From: Lachnospiraceae bacterium
GTDB lineage: Bacteria > Bacillota > Clostridia > Lachnospirales > Lachnospiraceae
NCBI GenBank assembly: GCA_900755865.1
Contig: CAAEHZ010000053.1
Location: forward strand, 1 to 5,075
DNA length: 5,075 nt
Direction: 5' to 3'
Part shown: one piece after another, positions 1-5,075 of the stretch
Numbering within the stretch: position 1 is the first letter of the stretch
How the letters are laid out: each line of letters opens with the position of its first letter
Program-made: the position numbers and the translations under genes
The notes under the pieces: model-generated
The model's database searches: none
Told to the model about the DNA's origin: nothing
What the model saw: the letters and a program-made list of their open reading frames with translations, nothing else

Positions 1-51
1 ATTCTGCCCCGCTCTGTTTTGTCCTGCTCTGTCTTGCCCTGCTTTATCCTG
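1..51 (-). repeat. 15-bp in-frame tandem repeat at the end of the visible trpG
   Basis: Read on the minus strand there are three full 15-nt units and the start of a fourth, encoding QDKAG, QDRAG, QNRAG and QN. The units differ mostly at synonymous or conservative positions (CAG/CAA, GAT/GAC/AAC, AAA/AGA, GCA/GCG, GGG/GGA). The array is therefore degenerate rather than freshly duplicated, and the frame is kept. It starts just after the conserved amidotransferase domain (residue 193) and continues past the window edge, so the total copy number is unknown. Confidence 0.85.
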
Positions 52-627
52 CTCTTCCCCGAATCCCCTCAGAAAGTTCTCCATAATTTTCCTTCCCGCC
101 GGGGTCAGTACAGATTCCGGATGGAACTGCACTCCATAAACGGGAAATTCCCGATGCTCCACTGCCATGACTTCCCCGTCCGGGGTTCTTGCCGTTATCT
201 TTAATCCCTCCGGTATGGTTTCCGCCTCCGCCGCCAGAGAATGATATCTGGCAACCGTCATTTTGTTCTCCATCCCCCGGAATAAACGGCTGTCCGTATC
301 CAGCTCTGCCACAGACTGTTTTCCGTGCATCAGCTTCTTCGCATAGGTAACTTTTGCTCCGAATACCTCACAGATTGCCTGATGCCCCAGACAAATTCCC
401 AAAATCTGGATTTTCCCGGCAAGGCGTCTGATGACCTCCTCGCAGATGCCTGCGTTTTCCGGTCTGCCGGGTCCCGGTGACAGGATAATATGACTTGGAG
501 AAAGAGCTTCAATTTCCTCTACCGTCATGGCATCATTCCGGATAACCTTTACATCCGGGCAGACAGATGCGGTAAGCTGATATACGTTATAAGAAAAACT
601 GTCGTAGTTGTCTATTAAAAGTATCAT
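1..627 (-). CDS. trpG: Anthranilate synthase component II (glutamine amidotransferase), partial at the left edge
   Basis: This subunit hydrolyses glutamine and passes ammonia to TrpE for anthranilate synthesis in the cytoplasm. I translated 209 codons with no stop before the window edge. The class I amidotransferase fold is clear: MILLIDNYDSFSYN at the N-terminus, SPGPGRP near residues 50-56, the nucleophile motif GICLGHQ with Cys79, and QFHPES with His169 and Glu171 of the catalytic triad. The ATG at 627 is chosen because GGAG (634-637) lies 6 nt upstream; an in-frame ATG at 639 has no ribosome binding site and would add only MENI. The gene starts 53 bp after trpE and is surely cotranscribed. 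The amidotransferase domain ends near residue 190, about the family's usual length, yet the frame continues with Q-(D/N)-(K/R)-A-G repeats and runs off the window. It may therefore be a TrpG with a repetitive tail, or the first half of a TrpG-TrpD fusion. The identity is firm; the C-terminus is unknown. Confidence 0.96.
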   Translation of the reverse strand, partial: MILLIDNYDSFSYNVYQLTASVCPDVKVIRNDAMTVEEIEALSPSHIILSPGPGRPENAGICEEVIRRLAGKIQILGICLGHQAICEVFGAKVTYAKKLMHGKQSVAELDTDSRLFRGMENKMTVARYHSLAAEAETIPEGLKITARTPDGEVMAVEHREFPVYGVQFHPESVLTPAGRKIMENFLRGFGEEQDKAGQDRAGQNRAGQN

Positions 628-633
628 AATATT

Positions 634-637
634 CTCC
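634..637 (-). promoter_or_regulatory. Ribosome binding site deciding the trpG start
   Basis: GGAG on the minus strand lies 6 nt before the ATG at 627. It sits inside the four extra codons that an upstream ATG (639) would use, which argues for the downstream start. Confidence 0.7.
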
Positions 638-680
638 ATTTCTGCACAGACCCTTTGTGCATCCACAATGTCACCGCTTT

Positions 681-2162
681 TTACACGATTTCCTCTAAAT
701 GGCAGGCGGTTTCCATGGCGCTTCTGACTGCCGCCGCTTTCTGGATACACTCCCTGTATTCCTTTTCGGGAACGCTGTCCGCTACAATCCCTGCCCCGGA
801 GCGGATAAATACCTTTCCGTTTTTGGAAAAGGCAAGTCTTATTGCAATACAGGTATCCAGATTTCCCGTAAAGGAAATATAACCGATTGCCCCGCCGTAA
901 ATGCCCCGTTTATTGTTTTCCAGTTCGTTGATGATTTCACATGCCCGAAGCTTCGGCGCCCCGGAAAGGGTTCCTGCCGGCAGAATCGCATCCACCGCAT
1001 CCAGCGCATCCTTTCCCTCTTCCAGCATCCCGCTTACTGTAGAACCGATATGCATGACATGGGAATATCTTTCCACGGACATATATTTTTCCACCTGTAC
1101 TGAACCGACCCTGCTGATTTTTCCGATATCATTTCTTCCCAAATCCACCAGCATATTGTGCTCTGCCCGTTCCTTCTCATCCGCCAGAAGCTCTCTTTCC
1201 AGTGCTTCATCCTCCTCCAGCGTTGTCCCTCTTGGTCTGGTACCCGCAAGAGGGAAGGTATACAGCTTGCCATCCTCCAGCTTCACCAGTGTTTCCGGGC
1301 TTGCCCCCGCAATCTCTCCATCCGAACCGGAAAAATAAAACATATAGGGGGAAGGATTCGTTGTACGAAGCACCCGGTAGGTTCCAAGAAGGCTTCCCTC
1401 CATTGCCGCTTCCAGCCGGTTGGAAAGCACCACCTGAAAAATATCTCCCTCCCGGATATATTCCTTTCCACGGTTCACCATCCGGCAATATTCCTCTTCT
1501 CCAAACAGTGGCTGAAACTCTGTTTTCAGTTTCAGGGGAAGCTCTTCCGCCCTTTCTCCCTTTAAAATAAGCTGCTTCATGCTTTCCAGCTCCAGCAGCG
1601 CCCGGTTGTAATTTTCCTCCAGTGCATCCGTTTTTATATTCACAATCAGTACAATTTTCTGCCGGTAGTTGTCGAAGGCGATTACCTTGTGGAACAGCAT
1701 CAGATTGACATCCTGAAAGCCCTCCTCGTCATAGGCATCCAGCTTCAAAGATGGCTCGCTGTACTTGATATAATCATAGGAAAAATACCCAACCAGTCCG
1801 CCGGTAAAGGGAGGCATGAAGGAAAGCTTCGGACTGTTGTTCTCCTGCAAAATTCTGCGGATAGCCGTCTTAATATCCTCTCTTCCCGTCTGGCTTGTCA
1901 GCGCACTTTTGATTGTCACATTTCCATCGTAGCAGGTAATTTCCAGAAGCGGGTCATAGCCTAAAAAAGTATATCGTCCCCACTGCTTGTTCGCCTCCGC
2001 GCTTTCCAGCAGATAAACATGACCGCTCACCTTTTTCAGCTTCCGCAAAACCTCTATGGGGGTTGTTGCATCCGCATACAGCTCTGTGCTGACCGGTATT
2101 ACGCCGTATTTTCCGTTTTCACATAATTGCCTGCATTCTTCCAGTCCCGGTTGTGTCTTCAT
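681..2162 (-). CDS. trpE: Anthranilate synthase component I
   Basis: TrpE converts chorismate and ammonia (from TrpG) to anthranilate, the first committed step to tryptophan. The 493-residue length is normal for the family. The N-terminal domain carries LLESAE at 51-56, matching the LLES motif of the tryptophan feedback-inhibition site. The C-terminal chorismate-binding domain shows GDIFQVVLSNR (239-249), SPYMFY (271-276), GASPE (286-290), PLAGTRPRG (304-312), EHNMLVDLGRNDIG (334-347), SHVMHIGSTVSG (367-378), PAGTLSGAPK (395-404), GGAIGY (423-428) and IRSGAGIVADS (453-463). These mark TrpE rather than the paralogue PabB or isochorismate synthase, and the adjacent trpG and tryptophan-type T-box support this. 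The start at 2162 has GGAGG (2168-2172) 5 nt upstream. No frame damage is visible. Transcription is probably controlled by the upstream T-box and enzyme activity by tryptophan; both are inferred from motifs. Confidence 0.97.
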   Translation of the reverse strand: MKTQPGLEECRQLCENGKYGVIPVSTELYADATTPIEVLRKLKKVSGHVYLLESAEANKQWGRYTFLGYDPLLEITCYDGNVTIKSALTSQTGREDIKTAIRRILQENNSPKLSFMPPFTGGLVGYFSYDYIKYSEPSLKLDAYDEEGFQDVNLMLFHKVIAFDNYRQKIVLIVNIKTDALEENYNRALLELESMKQLILKGERAEELPLKLKTEFQPLFGEEEYCRMVNRGKEYIREGDIFQVVLSNRLEAAMEGSLLGTYRVLRTTNPSPYMFYFSGSDGEIAGASPETLVKLEDGKLYTFPLAGTRPRGTTLEEDEALERELLADEKERAEHNMLVDLGRNDIGKISRVGSVQVEKYMSVERYSHVMHIGSTVSGMLEEGKDALDAVDAILPAGTLSGAPKLRACEIINELENNKRGIYGGAIGYISFTGNLDTCIAIRLAFSKNGKVFIRSGAGIVADSVPEKEYRECIQKAAAVRSAMETACHLEEIV

Positions 2163-2347
2163 TTCTTCCTCCCTTTCCCTGTCTTATCCTTTTCTTATTA
2201 TCCTTTTGCTGCTTCCTTTATCTGTACCTTTGACCTTATCTTTCTATTTGTATCTTTTTATTTGTATCTTTTTCTTCTGTCTTTTATTGTTTCTTTTCCC
2301 TCTGTCCTTTTCCTGATTTTTATTGCAAGAAAGAATCTTGCGGAGCA
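2163..2347 (-). other. Long purine-rich 5' UTR between the T-box terminator and trpE
   Basis: On the transcribed strand this stretch is overwhelmingly A and G, with few C or U bases, from just after the second hairpin down to the trpE ribosome binding site GGAGG (2168-2172). It holds a 14-bp tandem duplication (2245-2272) and a small hairpin (GCAAGA, 5-nt loop, UCUUGC at 2325-2341). I find no convincing protein gene in it. A lysine-rich 34-codon open frame (2244-2348) lacks a ribosome binding site. The composition predicts a largely unstructured leader. Its role is unknown. Confidence 0.6.
2245..2272. repeat. Perfect 14-bp tandem duplication in the trpE leader
   Basis: Two identical copies of tatttgtatctttt lie head to tail (2245-2258 and 2259-2272). 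They sit in the pyrimidine-rich plus strand (purine-rich RNA) upstream of trpE. The exact identity suggests a recent slippage event or selection. It is non-coding. Confidence 0.85.
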
Positions 2348-2388
2348 TTTTTTAATTCATAGAACGAAATTTCCTATGAATTAAAAAA
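2348..2388 (-). other. Second AU-rich hairpin re-using the T-box terminator U-tract
   Basis: A perfect 15-bp inverted repeat: arms 2348-2362 (ttttttaattcatag) and 2374-2388 (ctatgaattaaaaaa) with an 11-nt loop. In the minus-strand transcript its 5' arm begins with the six U residues that follow the T-box terminator stem, so the two elements share 2383-2388. It can form only in read-through RNA. See findings. Confidence 0.75.
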
Positions 2389-2431
2389 TCCCGTCCTTGA
2401 CAGAATATTTCTATTCTGTCAAGGACGGGAT
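2383..2431 (-). terminator. Intrinsic terminator of the trp T-box leader
   Basis: A perfect 20-bp stem (2388-2407 with 2412-2431) closes a GAAA tetraloop in the RNA and is followed by six U residues. The 5' arm of this stem contains CGUCCUU (2421-2427), which can instead pair with AAGG at the start of the T-box motif. That alternative pairing is the expected antiterminator switch. The long stem suggests tight attenuation, and read-through from further upstream should also be stopped here. Confidence 0.93.
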
Positions 2432-2446
2432 GATTCTCTTCTTTTC

Positions 2447-2461
2447 CCGCGGTGCCACCTT
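2447..2461 (-). promoter_or_regulatory. T-box core motif with UGGC acceptor-binding bulge
   Basis: The bulge UGGC (2454-2457) should pair with GCCA at the 3' end of the tRNA, meaning a G discriminator base. Bacterial tRNA-Trp carries G73, so this agrees with the UGG specifier codon. Confidence 0.9.
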
Positions 2462-2587
2462 GCTTCATTCCGAAAGGAATGCCCTTATCAGGATACCAAC
2501 ATATCCCCTGCAACTGACGTATGCTTCACGTCGCAGAATACTAAAGAAAGATACTGCCTGCTTCTTTTTCCCTGCGCCCTCCGTGGT

Positions 2588-2590
2588 CCA
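2588..2590 (-). promoter_or_regulatory. Specifier codon UGG (tryptophan) of the T-box
   Basis: UGG followed by A lies on the 3' side of an internal loop between the basal stem I pairing (CCGUG/CACGG) and the ACAG/CUGU pairing above it. This is where T-box specifier codons sit. It matches the downstream anthranilate synthase genes. Confidence 0.85.
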
Positions 2591-2708
2591 TTTAACAGCC
2601 TGCAATCCAACCTTTCTCAGCCTCCGGTCTCTCTGTGCGTGCTCACGGAAATTCTTTTCTGTAAAAAATCTCCGAACTGTTTTTATCTCCACTTCAACGG
2701 TTTTTACC

Positions 2709-2737
2709 ATAGTAACGCGTTGAAGACTTCCTGTCAA
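2709..2737 (-). promoter_or_regulatory. Sigma-A-type promoter of the trp T-box operon
   Basis: A perfect -35 TTGACA (2732-2737) is separated by exactly 17 nt from a -10 TACTAT (2709-2714). The start site is predicted near 2702, which places the whole T-box in the transcript. The -35 box lies only 21 bp beyond the stop codon of the anti-sigma gene. Confidence 0.85.
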
Positions 2738-2758
2738 TATTTTTTTATTGATTTATTT

Positions 2759-3835
2759 TCACTTCCCGGGATAGATTTCTTCGGAAATCACAAAGGAAAC
2801 GCATCCCATATACATCGGTGCCACATCCCCTTCGTTAAAACAGATTACCAGCCGGTTATCTCCGTTCAGGTAAAAGGAGGTTTCTTCTGTAATGGACTGG
2901 AAATTCCATTCCGGTATTTCCTCATTATCCAGCCAGTATATTACATTTTCATCCGCTTCCATCCGCTCCTGCATCTGCTTTTTAATATCCTCGCTGACAG
3001 CAGTCAGGTAATCCTCTCCCTCCGGGAATAATTCCTTTAAGGTCAGCCTGTTTCCGGTGTCCAAATCTATTGTATAATAGTAATCCCATTCTGCGCCGCT
3101 GCCCATGCCCTGATAGCAAATCAGTTTCAGGGTAAAGTATTTTTCCGTTGTACAGAGCACCTCGGATTTTACCAGAACATTCTGATAGCCCCCACCGTTT
3201 TTCAGATTTTCTTCAAATTCAGCCATCAGGTTGTCCGTAATCTGCTGGATTTCTTCATTAATCTCCTCTGTACTTTTCGTCAGATTTTCCTCTACCTGTC
3301 CAGCTTCCACTCCGGATGTCCCAAGCGACATTTCCACAGGGCTTCCGCTTCCCACTGCCCCCGTCTCTTTTTTCGCTTCAGCCGCACCTTCAGCCACCGG
3401 CTGACCTTCCTCTTCCATATTCGCCTGTGCCACAAGCTCCGGTACTTCAATCAGCGCACTGTTTTTATCATCCTCATAGCGGTATTCCCGGAAAGTAACA
3501 ACATTCACCAGCTTTCCCAAAAGGGGAATATTTTCCATTGCCCTTGCAACTCCCAGAGAGGTATTAGGCAGAGCGATAAATGTCACTGCCAGAACCGCCG
3601 CTGCTCCGGCAAATTTTCTAAAAAACACAAGCTGCTTTCCTCTTCGTCTTTTCCGCTTTGCCGCTTCCATTTCCTTCTGCATTTTTTCTATCTGTTCCAC
3701 AGACATTTTCTGCGCCAGATATTCTTTTCTTAATTCCTCAAACTGCTTGTTAGAGTCCATTCTTCCAAATACCTTCCTTTCCAGTTTTTGAATCCCTTTT
3801 TCAAAAAGGAATCCAATCTCATACAGCCTCTTCAT
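2759..3835 (-). CDS. RsiV-like (DUF3298) membrane-anchored anti-sigma factor
   Basis: This protein probably holds the sigma factor encoded just upstream at the membrane. It has 358 residues. A charged cytoplasmic segment (1-68, ending KRKRRRGK) looks helical. One membrane segment follows at about 69-90 (hydrophobic stretch GAAAVLAVTFIALP). The rest should be outside: a juxtamembrane part with NIPLLGKLVNVVTFR (102-116), a Glu/Ala/Gly-rich low-complexity linker (about 138-195), then a domain resembling DUF3298 (about 195-352, with YYYTIDLDTGNRLTLKELFPEG). In Bacillus subtilis, RsiV uses this kind of domain to sense lysozyme and is cleaved by signal peptidase; an ARA motif at 97-99 could be such a site. 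The start at 3835 overlaps the sigma gene by 17 bp with GGGGG 3 nt upstream. Met26 (3760) is a credible alternative because MDSNKQFEELRKEYL resembles how relatives begin. The ligand is not known. Confidence 0.8.
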   Translation of the reverse strand: MKRLYEIGFLFEKGIQKLERKVFGRMDSNKQFEELRKEYLAQKMSVEQIEKMQKEMEAAKRKRRRGKQLVFFRKFAGAAAVLAVTFIALPNTSLGVARAMENIPLLGKLVNVVTFREYRYEDDKNSALIEVPELVAQANMEEEGQPVAEGAAEAKKETGAVGSGSPVEMSLGTSGVEAGQVEENLTKSTEEINEEIQQITDNLMAEFEENLKNGGGYQNVLVKSEVLCTTEKYFTLKLICYQGMGSGAEWDYYYTIDLDTGNRLTLKELFPEGEDYLTAVSEDIKKQMQERMEADENVIYWLDNEEIPEWNFQSITEETSFYLNGDNRLVICFNEGDVAPMYMGCVSFVISEEIYPGK

Positions 3836-4307
3836 GTTCCCCCAGCTTTACTTTCAGCTTTTTCAGGCTGCGGTATAAACGGCTCTTCACCGTACTGACA
3901 TTTTCTTCCAGTATTTCCGAAATTTCCTCTAACTTCATATCCTCAAAATAGCGCAACTCCACTACCGCCTTGTCCTCTTTTGACAAAGCATTCAGCGCCT
4001 GTTTCAAATCAAAATTCTCATAGGTATCTTCCACAGATAAGGTTTCCCGCTCTGTTTCCATCTCCTCAAGGGAAGCAACCCTTTTCTCCCGGTAAAAACT
4101 GAATATTTCATTTAACATAATCCGATAAACCCATGTAGAAGCATATTCCGGATTTTTCAGGCTGCTGCTGTTCAAAATTGCCTTATAAGCGCCATTTTGT
4201 ACAATATCCGCAGCATCCTCTTCCTTATGCACATAGCTCAGAGCAAGACGGTAATACCTGTCGTACTGCTCCAGCAAAAGCTGCTCTACTACCCTTTCGC
4301 GGCTCAT
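3819..4307 (-). CDS. ECF-type RNA polymerase sigma factor (SigV-like)
   Basis: This is a 162-residue group 4 (ECF) sigma factor that would redirect RNA polymerase to envelope-stress genes. Region 2 spans about 13-76, with YRLALSYVHKEEDAADIVQNGAYKAI (core binding and -10 recognition) and STWVYRIMLNEIFSFYREKR. A short acidic linker follows (78-100). Region 4 spans about 104-155: LSKEDKAVVELRYFEDMKLEEISEILEENVSTVKSRLYRSLKKLK, a helix-turn-helix for the -35 element. The length is typical and no regions 1 or 3 are present. The start at 4307 is preceded by GGAGA (4314-4318) with 6-nt spacing. The stop codon overlaps the start of the anti-sigma gene, so the two are translationally linked. The SigV-like label rests on its partner being RsiV-like; subgroup and regulon are not proven. 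An ECF-type promoter upstream suggests it activates itself. Confidence 0.92.
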   Translation of the reverse strand: MSRERVVEQLLLEQYDRYYRLALSYVHKEEDAADIVQNGAYKAILNSSSLKNPEYASTWVYRIMLNEIFSFYREKRVASLEEMETERETLSVEDTYENFDLKQALNALSKEDKAVVELRYFEDMKLEEISEILEENVSTVKSRLYRSLKKLKVKLGEHEEAV

Positions 4308-4351
4308 TTTTTCTCTCCATTCATTTCATTCATTTGTTTCTTTATAGATTA

Positions 4352-4378
4352 GACGTCAGAACCCGGAAAAAAGTTTCA
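4352..4378 (-). promoter_or_regulatory. Candidate autoregulatory ECF promoter upstream of the sigma gene
   Basis: TGAAAC (4373-4378) and CGTC (4352-4355) are separated by 17 nt on the minus strand. This resembles the TGAAAC / CGTC boxes of Bacillus SigV/SigW-type promoters. The start site would fall near 4345, giving a leader of about 40 nt. The -35 box is the last six bases of the ackA terminator stem. A weaker sigma-A-like -10 (TATAAA) also lies in the gap, so the primary promoter is uncertain. Confidence 0.55.
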
Positions 4379-4405
4379 GCCGAAGTAAAAAACTTCGGCT
4401 GAAAC
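4367..4405 (-). terminator. Intrinsic terminator of ackA
   Basis: A perfect 14-bp inverted repeat (4373-4386 and 4392-4405) with a 5-nt loop is followed directly by six T residues on the minus strand (4367-4372). It begins 13 nt after the ackA stop codon and should separate ackA transcription from the sigma gene. Confidence 0.93.
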
Positions 4406-4418
4406 GGAATTTTTAAAT

Positions 4419-5075
4419 TTATTTTACAAGACGTACGGTTTCTCTTGCAATAGCAAGCTCTTCGTTGGTAGGAATTACCATAACGGTTGTCTTGCTGTCA
4501 GGAGTTGTAATGGCAATGTCCTCACCGCGCTTATGGTTTGCTTCCTCGTCAATGGTAACACCAAGATATCCGAGGTATTCACAGACAGTGCTGCGAACCA
4601 GAGAAGCATTCTCGCCAACACCTGCGGTAAAGCAAATTACATCCACACCGTTCATGGCTGCTGCGTAGGAACCGATGTACTTTGCTACCCGGTAGCAGAA
4701 GGTCTTGATGGTACGGATTGCATTGGCATCTCCATTGTTGAAGCCATCCTCCAAATCACGGAAATCGGAGGAAAGGTTATCGGAAAGACCAAGCACACCG
4801 GACTTCTTATTCAGGATAGTCATAATCTCATCAATGCTCTTTCCTTCCTTATGTGCGATAAACTCCATGATTGCGGGGTCAATATCACCGGAACGGGTAC
4901 CCATAATCAGACCCTCCAGAGGAGTCAGACCCATGGAAGTGTCTACACACTTGCCGTTCTTTACTGCGGATACGGAAGCACCGTTGCCCAGATGGCAGAC
5001 GATGACGCGGTGCGCGTTCTCCACGCCGCCCATCAGCTCGATGCAGCGCTTGGACACGAAGCGGTGGGACGTGCC
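4419..5075 (-). CDS. ackA: Acetate kinase, C-terminal part (runs off the right edge)
   Basis: AckA interconverts acetyl phosphate + ADP and acetate + ATP, the ATP-yielding last step of acetate fermentation, usually paired with phosphotransacetylase. The visible 218 residues are about half of a normal 400-residue protein; the frame is open to the edge, so the truncation is due to the window. It begins GTSHRFVSKR, just inside the HGTSH motif, so the catalytic first His is outside. Visible active-site signatures are HLGNG (28-32, Asn), MGTRSGDIDP (58-67, the transition-state Arg61), CFTAGVGENAS (148-158, nucleotide site) and IPTNEEL (201-207, the metal-binding Glu). By family comparison these match Asn211, Arg241 and Glu384 of the Methanosarcina thermophila enzyme. 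A GTG at 5057 is an internal Val codon, not a start. The gene ends in a strong terminator. The first 27 visible codons all end in G or C, unlike the remainder. Confidence 0.98.
   Translation of the reverse strand, partial: GTSHRFVSKRCIELMGGVENAHRVIVCHLGNGASVSAVKNGKCVDTSMGLTPLEGLIMGTRSGDIDPAIMEFIAHKEGKSIDEIMTILNKKSGVLGLSDNLSSDFRDLEDGFNNGDANAIRTIKTFCYRVAKYIGSYAAAMNGVDVICFTAGVGENASLVRSTVCEYLGYLGVTIDEEANHKRGEDIAITTPDSKTTVMVIPTNEELAIARETVRLVK

Larger units (their letters stand above)
2383..2702 (-). promoter_or_regulatory. T-box riboswitch, tRNA-Trp type, controlling the trp operon
   Basis: The T-box signature AAGGTGGCACCGCGG is present at 2447-2461 (minus strand), 15 nt before the terminator hairpin. 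Stem I is closed by CCGUG (2644-2648) with CACGG (2581-2585). Within it are ACAG/CUGU pairing, AGAGAG (2629-2634) and a GCUGAGAAA stretch resembling the distal bulge and apical loop. The specifier region on the 3' side reads UUAAAUGGACC, giving a UGG (Trp) codon at 2588-2590 followed by the usual purine. Stem II-like pairings follow (CGCAG/CUGCG; GACGU/ACGUC; GGAUA/UAUCC), and a stem III hairpin at 2466-2481. Family knowledge: uncharged tRNA pairs with the specifier through its anticodon and with the T-box bulge through its NCCA end, stabilising the antiterminator. The 5' end is inferred from the promoter. Confidence 0.95.

Noticed and set aside
643..661. A 6-bp inverted repeat (TGCACA / TGTGCA, 7-nt loop) between trpE and trpG
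   Set aside because: It is short and has no U-run, so it is not a terminator. It could tune trpG translation, but a repeat this short can arise by chance.
901..1338. Long plus-strand open frames antisense to trpE (also around 699-1103 and 1158-1570)
   Set aside because: They are shadows of the well-supported trpE reading frame, Ser/Pro-rich, with no recognizable domain.
2056..2316. A plus-strand open frame encoding a very hydrophobic Leu/Phe/Ser-rich 86-residue peptide
   Set aside because: It is a by-product of the pyrimidine-rich strand opposite the trpE leader and the trpE 5' end; pyrimidine-rich codons automatically give Leu, Phe and Ser. No ribosome binding site or family resemblance is visible.
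2244..2348. A lysine-rich 34-codon leader-peptide-like frame upstream of trpE
   Set aside because: There is no ribosome binding site before the ATG, it contains no tryptophan codons, and its composition only reflects the A/G-rich RNA. Attenuation is already explained by the T-box.
2465..2737. A 90-codon minus-strand open frame across the T-box leader
   Set aside because: It covers the trp promoter and the T-box structural elements, its first start codons precede the predicted transcription start, and the peptide resembles nothing. The RNA structure explains the sequence better.
1..5075. Mobile elements, CRISPR arrays, tRNA or rRNA genes, or a novel defence system
   Set aside because: I saw no transposase, terminal repeats, regularly spaced repeats or RNA-gene signatures. 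The window is core metabolism plus one signalling pair.

Overview
The window reads almost entirely on the minus strand and looks like a chromosomal segment of a low-to-mid GC Gram-positive member of the Clostridia, most likely Lachnospiraceae. That placement is inferred from three things: a tRNA-sensing T-box leader in front of trpE, an ECF sigma / RsiV-like anti-sigma pair of the type common in that family, and a clostridial-style acetate kinase. No 16S or other marker gene is present to prove it.

In transcription order (right to left): (1) the C-terminal 218 residues of acetate kinase AckA (4419-5075), closed by a strong intrinsic terminator (4367-4405). (2) A sigma-70-family ECF sigma factor (3819-4307) overlapping by 17 bp a membrane-anchored RsiV/DUF3298-type anti-sigma factor (2759-3835). 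A candidate ECF-type autoregulatory promoter (TGAAAC-N17-CGTC) lies in the ackA-sigma gap, its -35 element being the last bases of the ackA terminator stem. (3) A tryptophan biosynthesis operon with a good sigma-A promoter (2709-2737) and a T-box riboswitch of about 320 nt (2383-2702). The riboswitch has a UGG specifier and a UGGC acceptor-binding bulge, both fitting tRNA-Trp, and ends in a 20-bp terminator hairpin. It is followed by an unusual purine-rich 5' UTR of about 185 nt, then trpE (681-2162) and trpG (627 to the left edge).

The trp genes work as one unit. When uncharged tRNA-Trp accumulates, the T-box should antiterminate, and TrpE/TrpG make anthranilate from chorismate and glutamine. 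TrpE also keeps the LLES-type motif associated with feedback inhibition by tryptophan. The sigma/anti-sigma pair is a self-contained envelope-stress switch. No target genes are visible.

The 596-bp stretch without a protein gene (2163-2758) is accounted for by the promoter, T-box, extra hairpins and the purine-rich leader. I see no mobile element, CRISPR array, tRNA or rRNA gene, and no clearly new system. The oddities worth a look are the pentapeptide-repeat tail of TrpG, a hairpin that re-uses the T-box terminator U-tract, the terminator/promoter overlap downstream of ackA, the absence of a terminator between the anti-sigma gene and the T-box, and an abrupt codon-usage change inside ackA.
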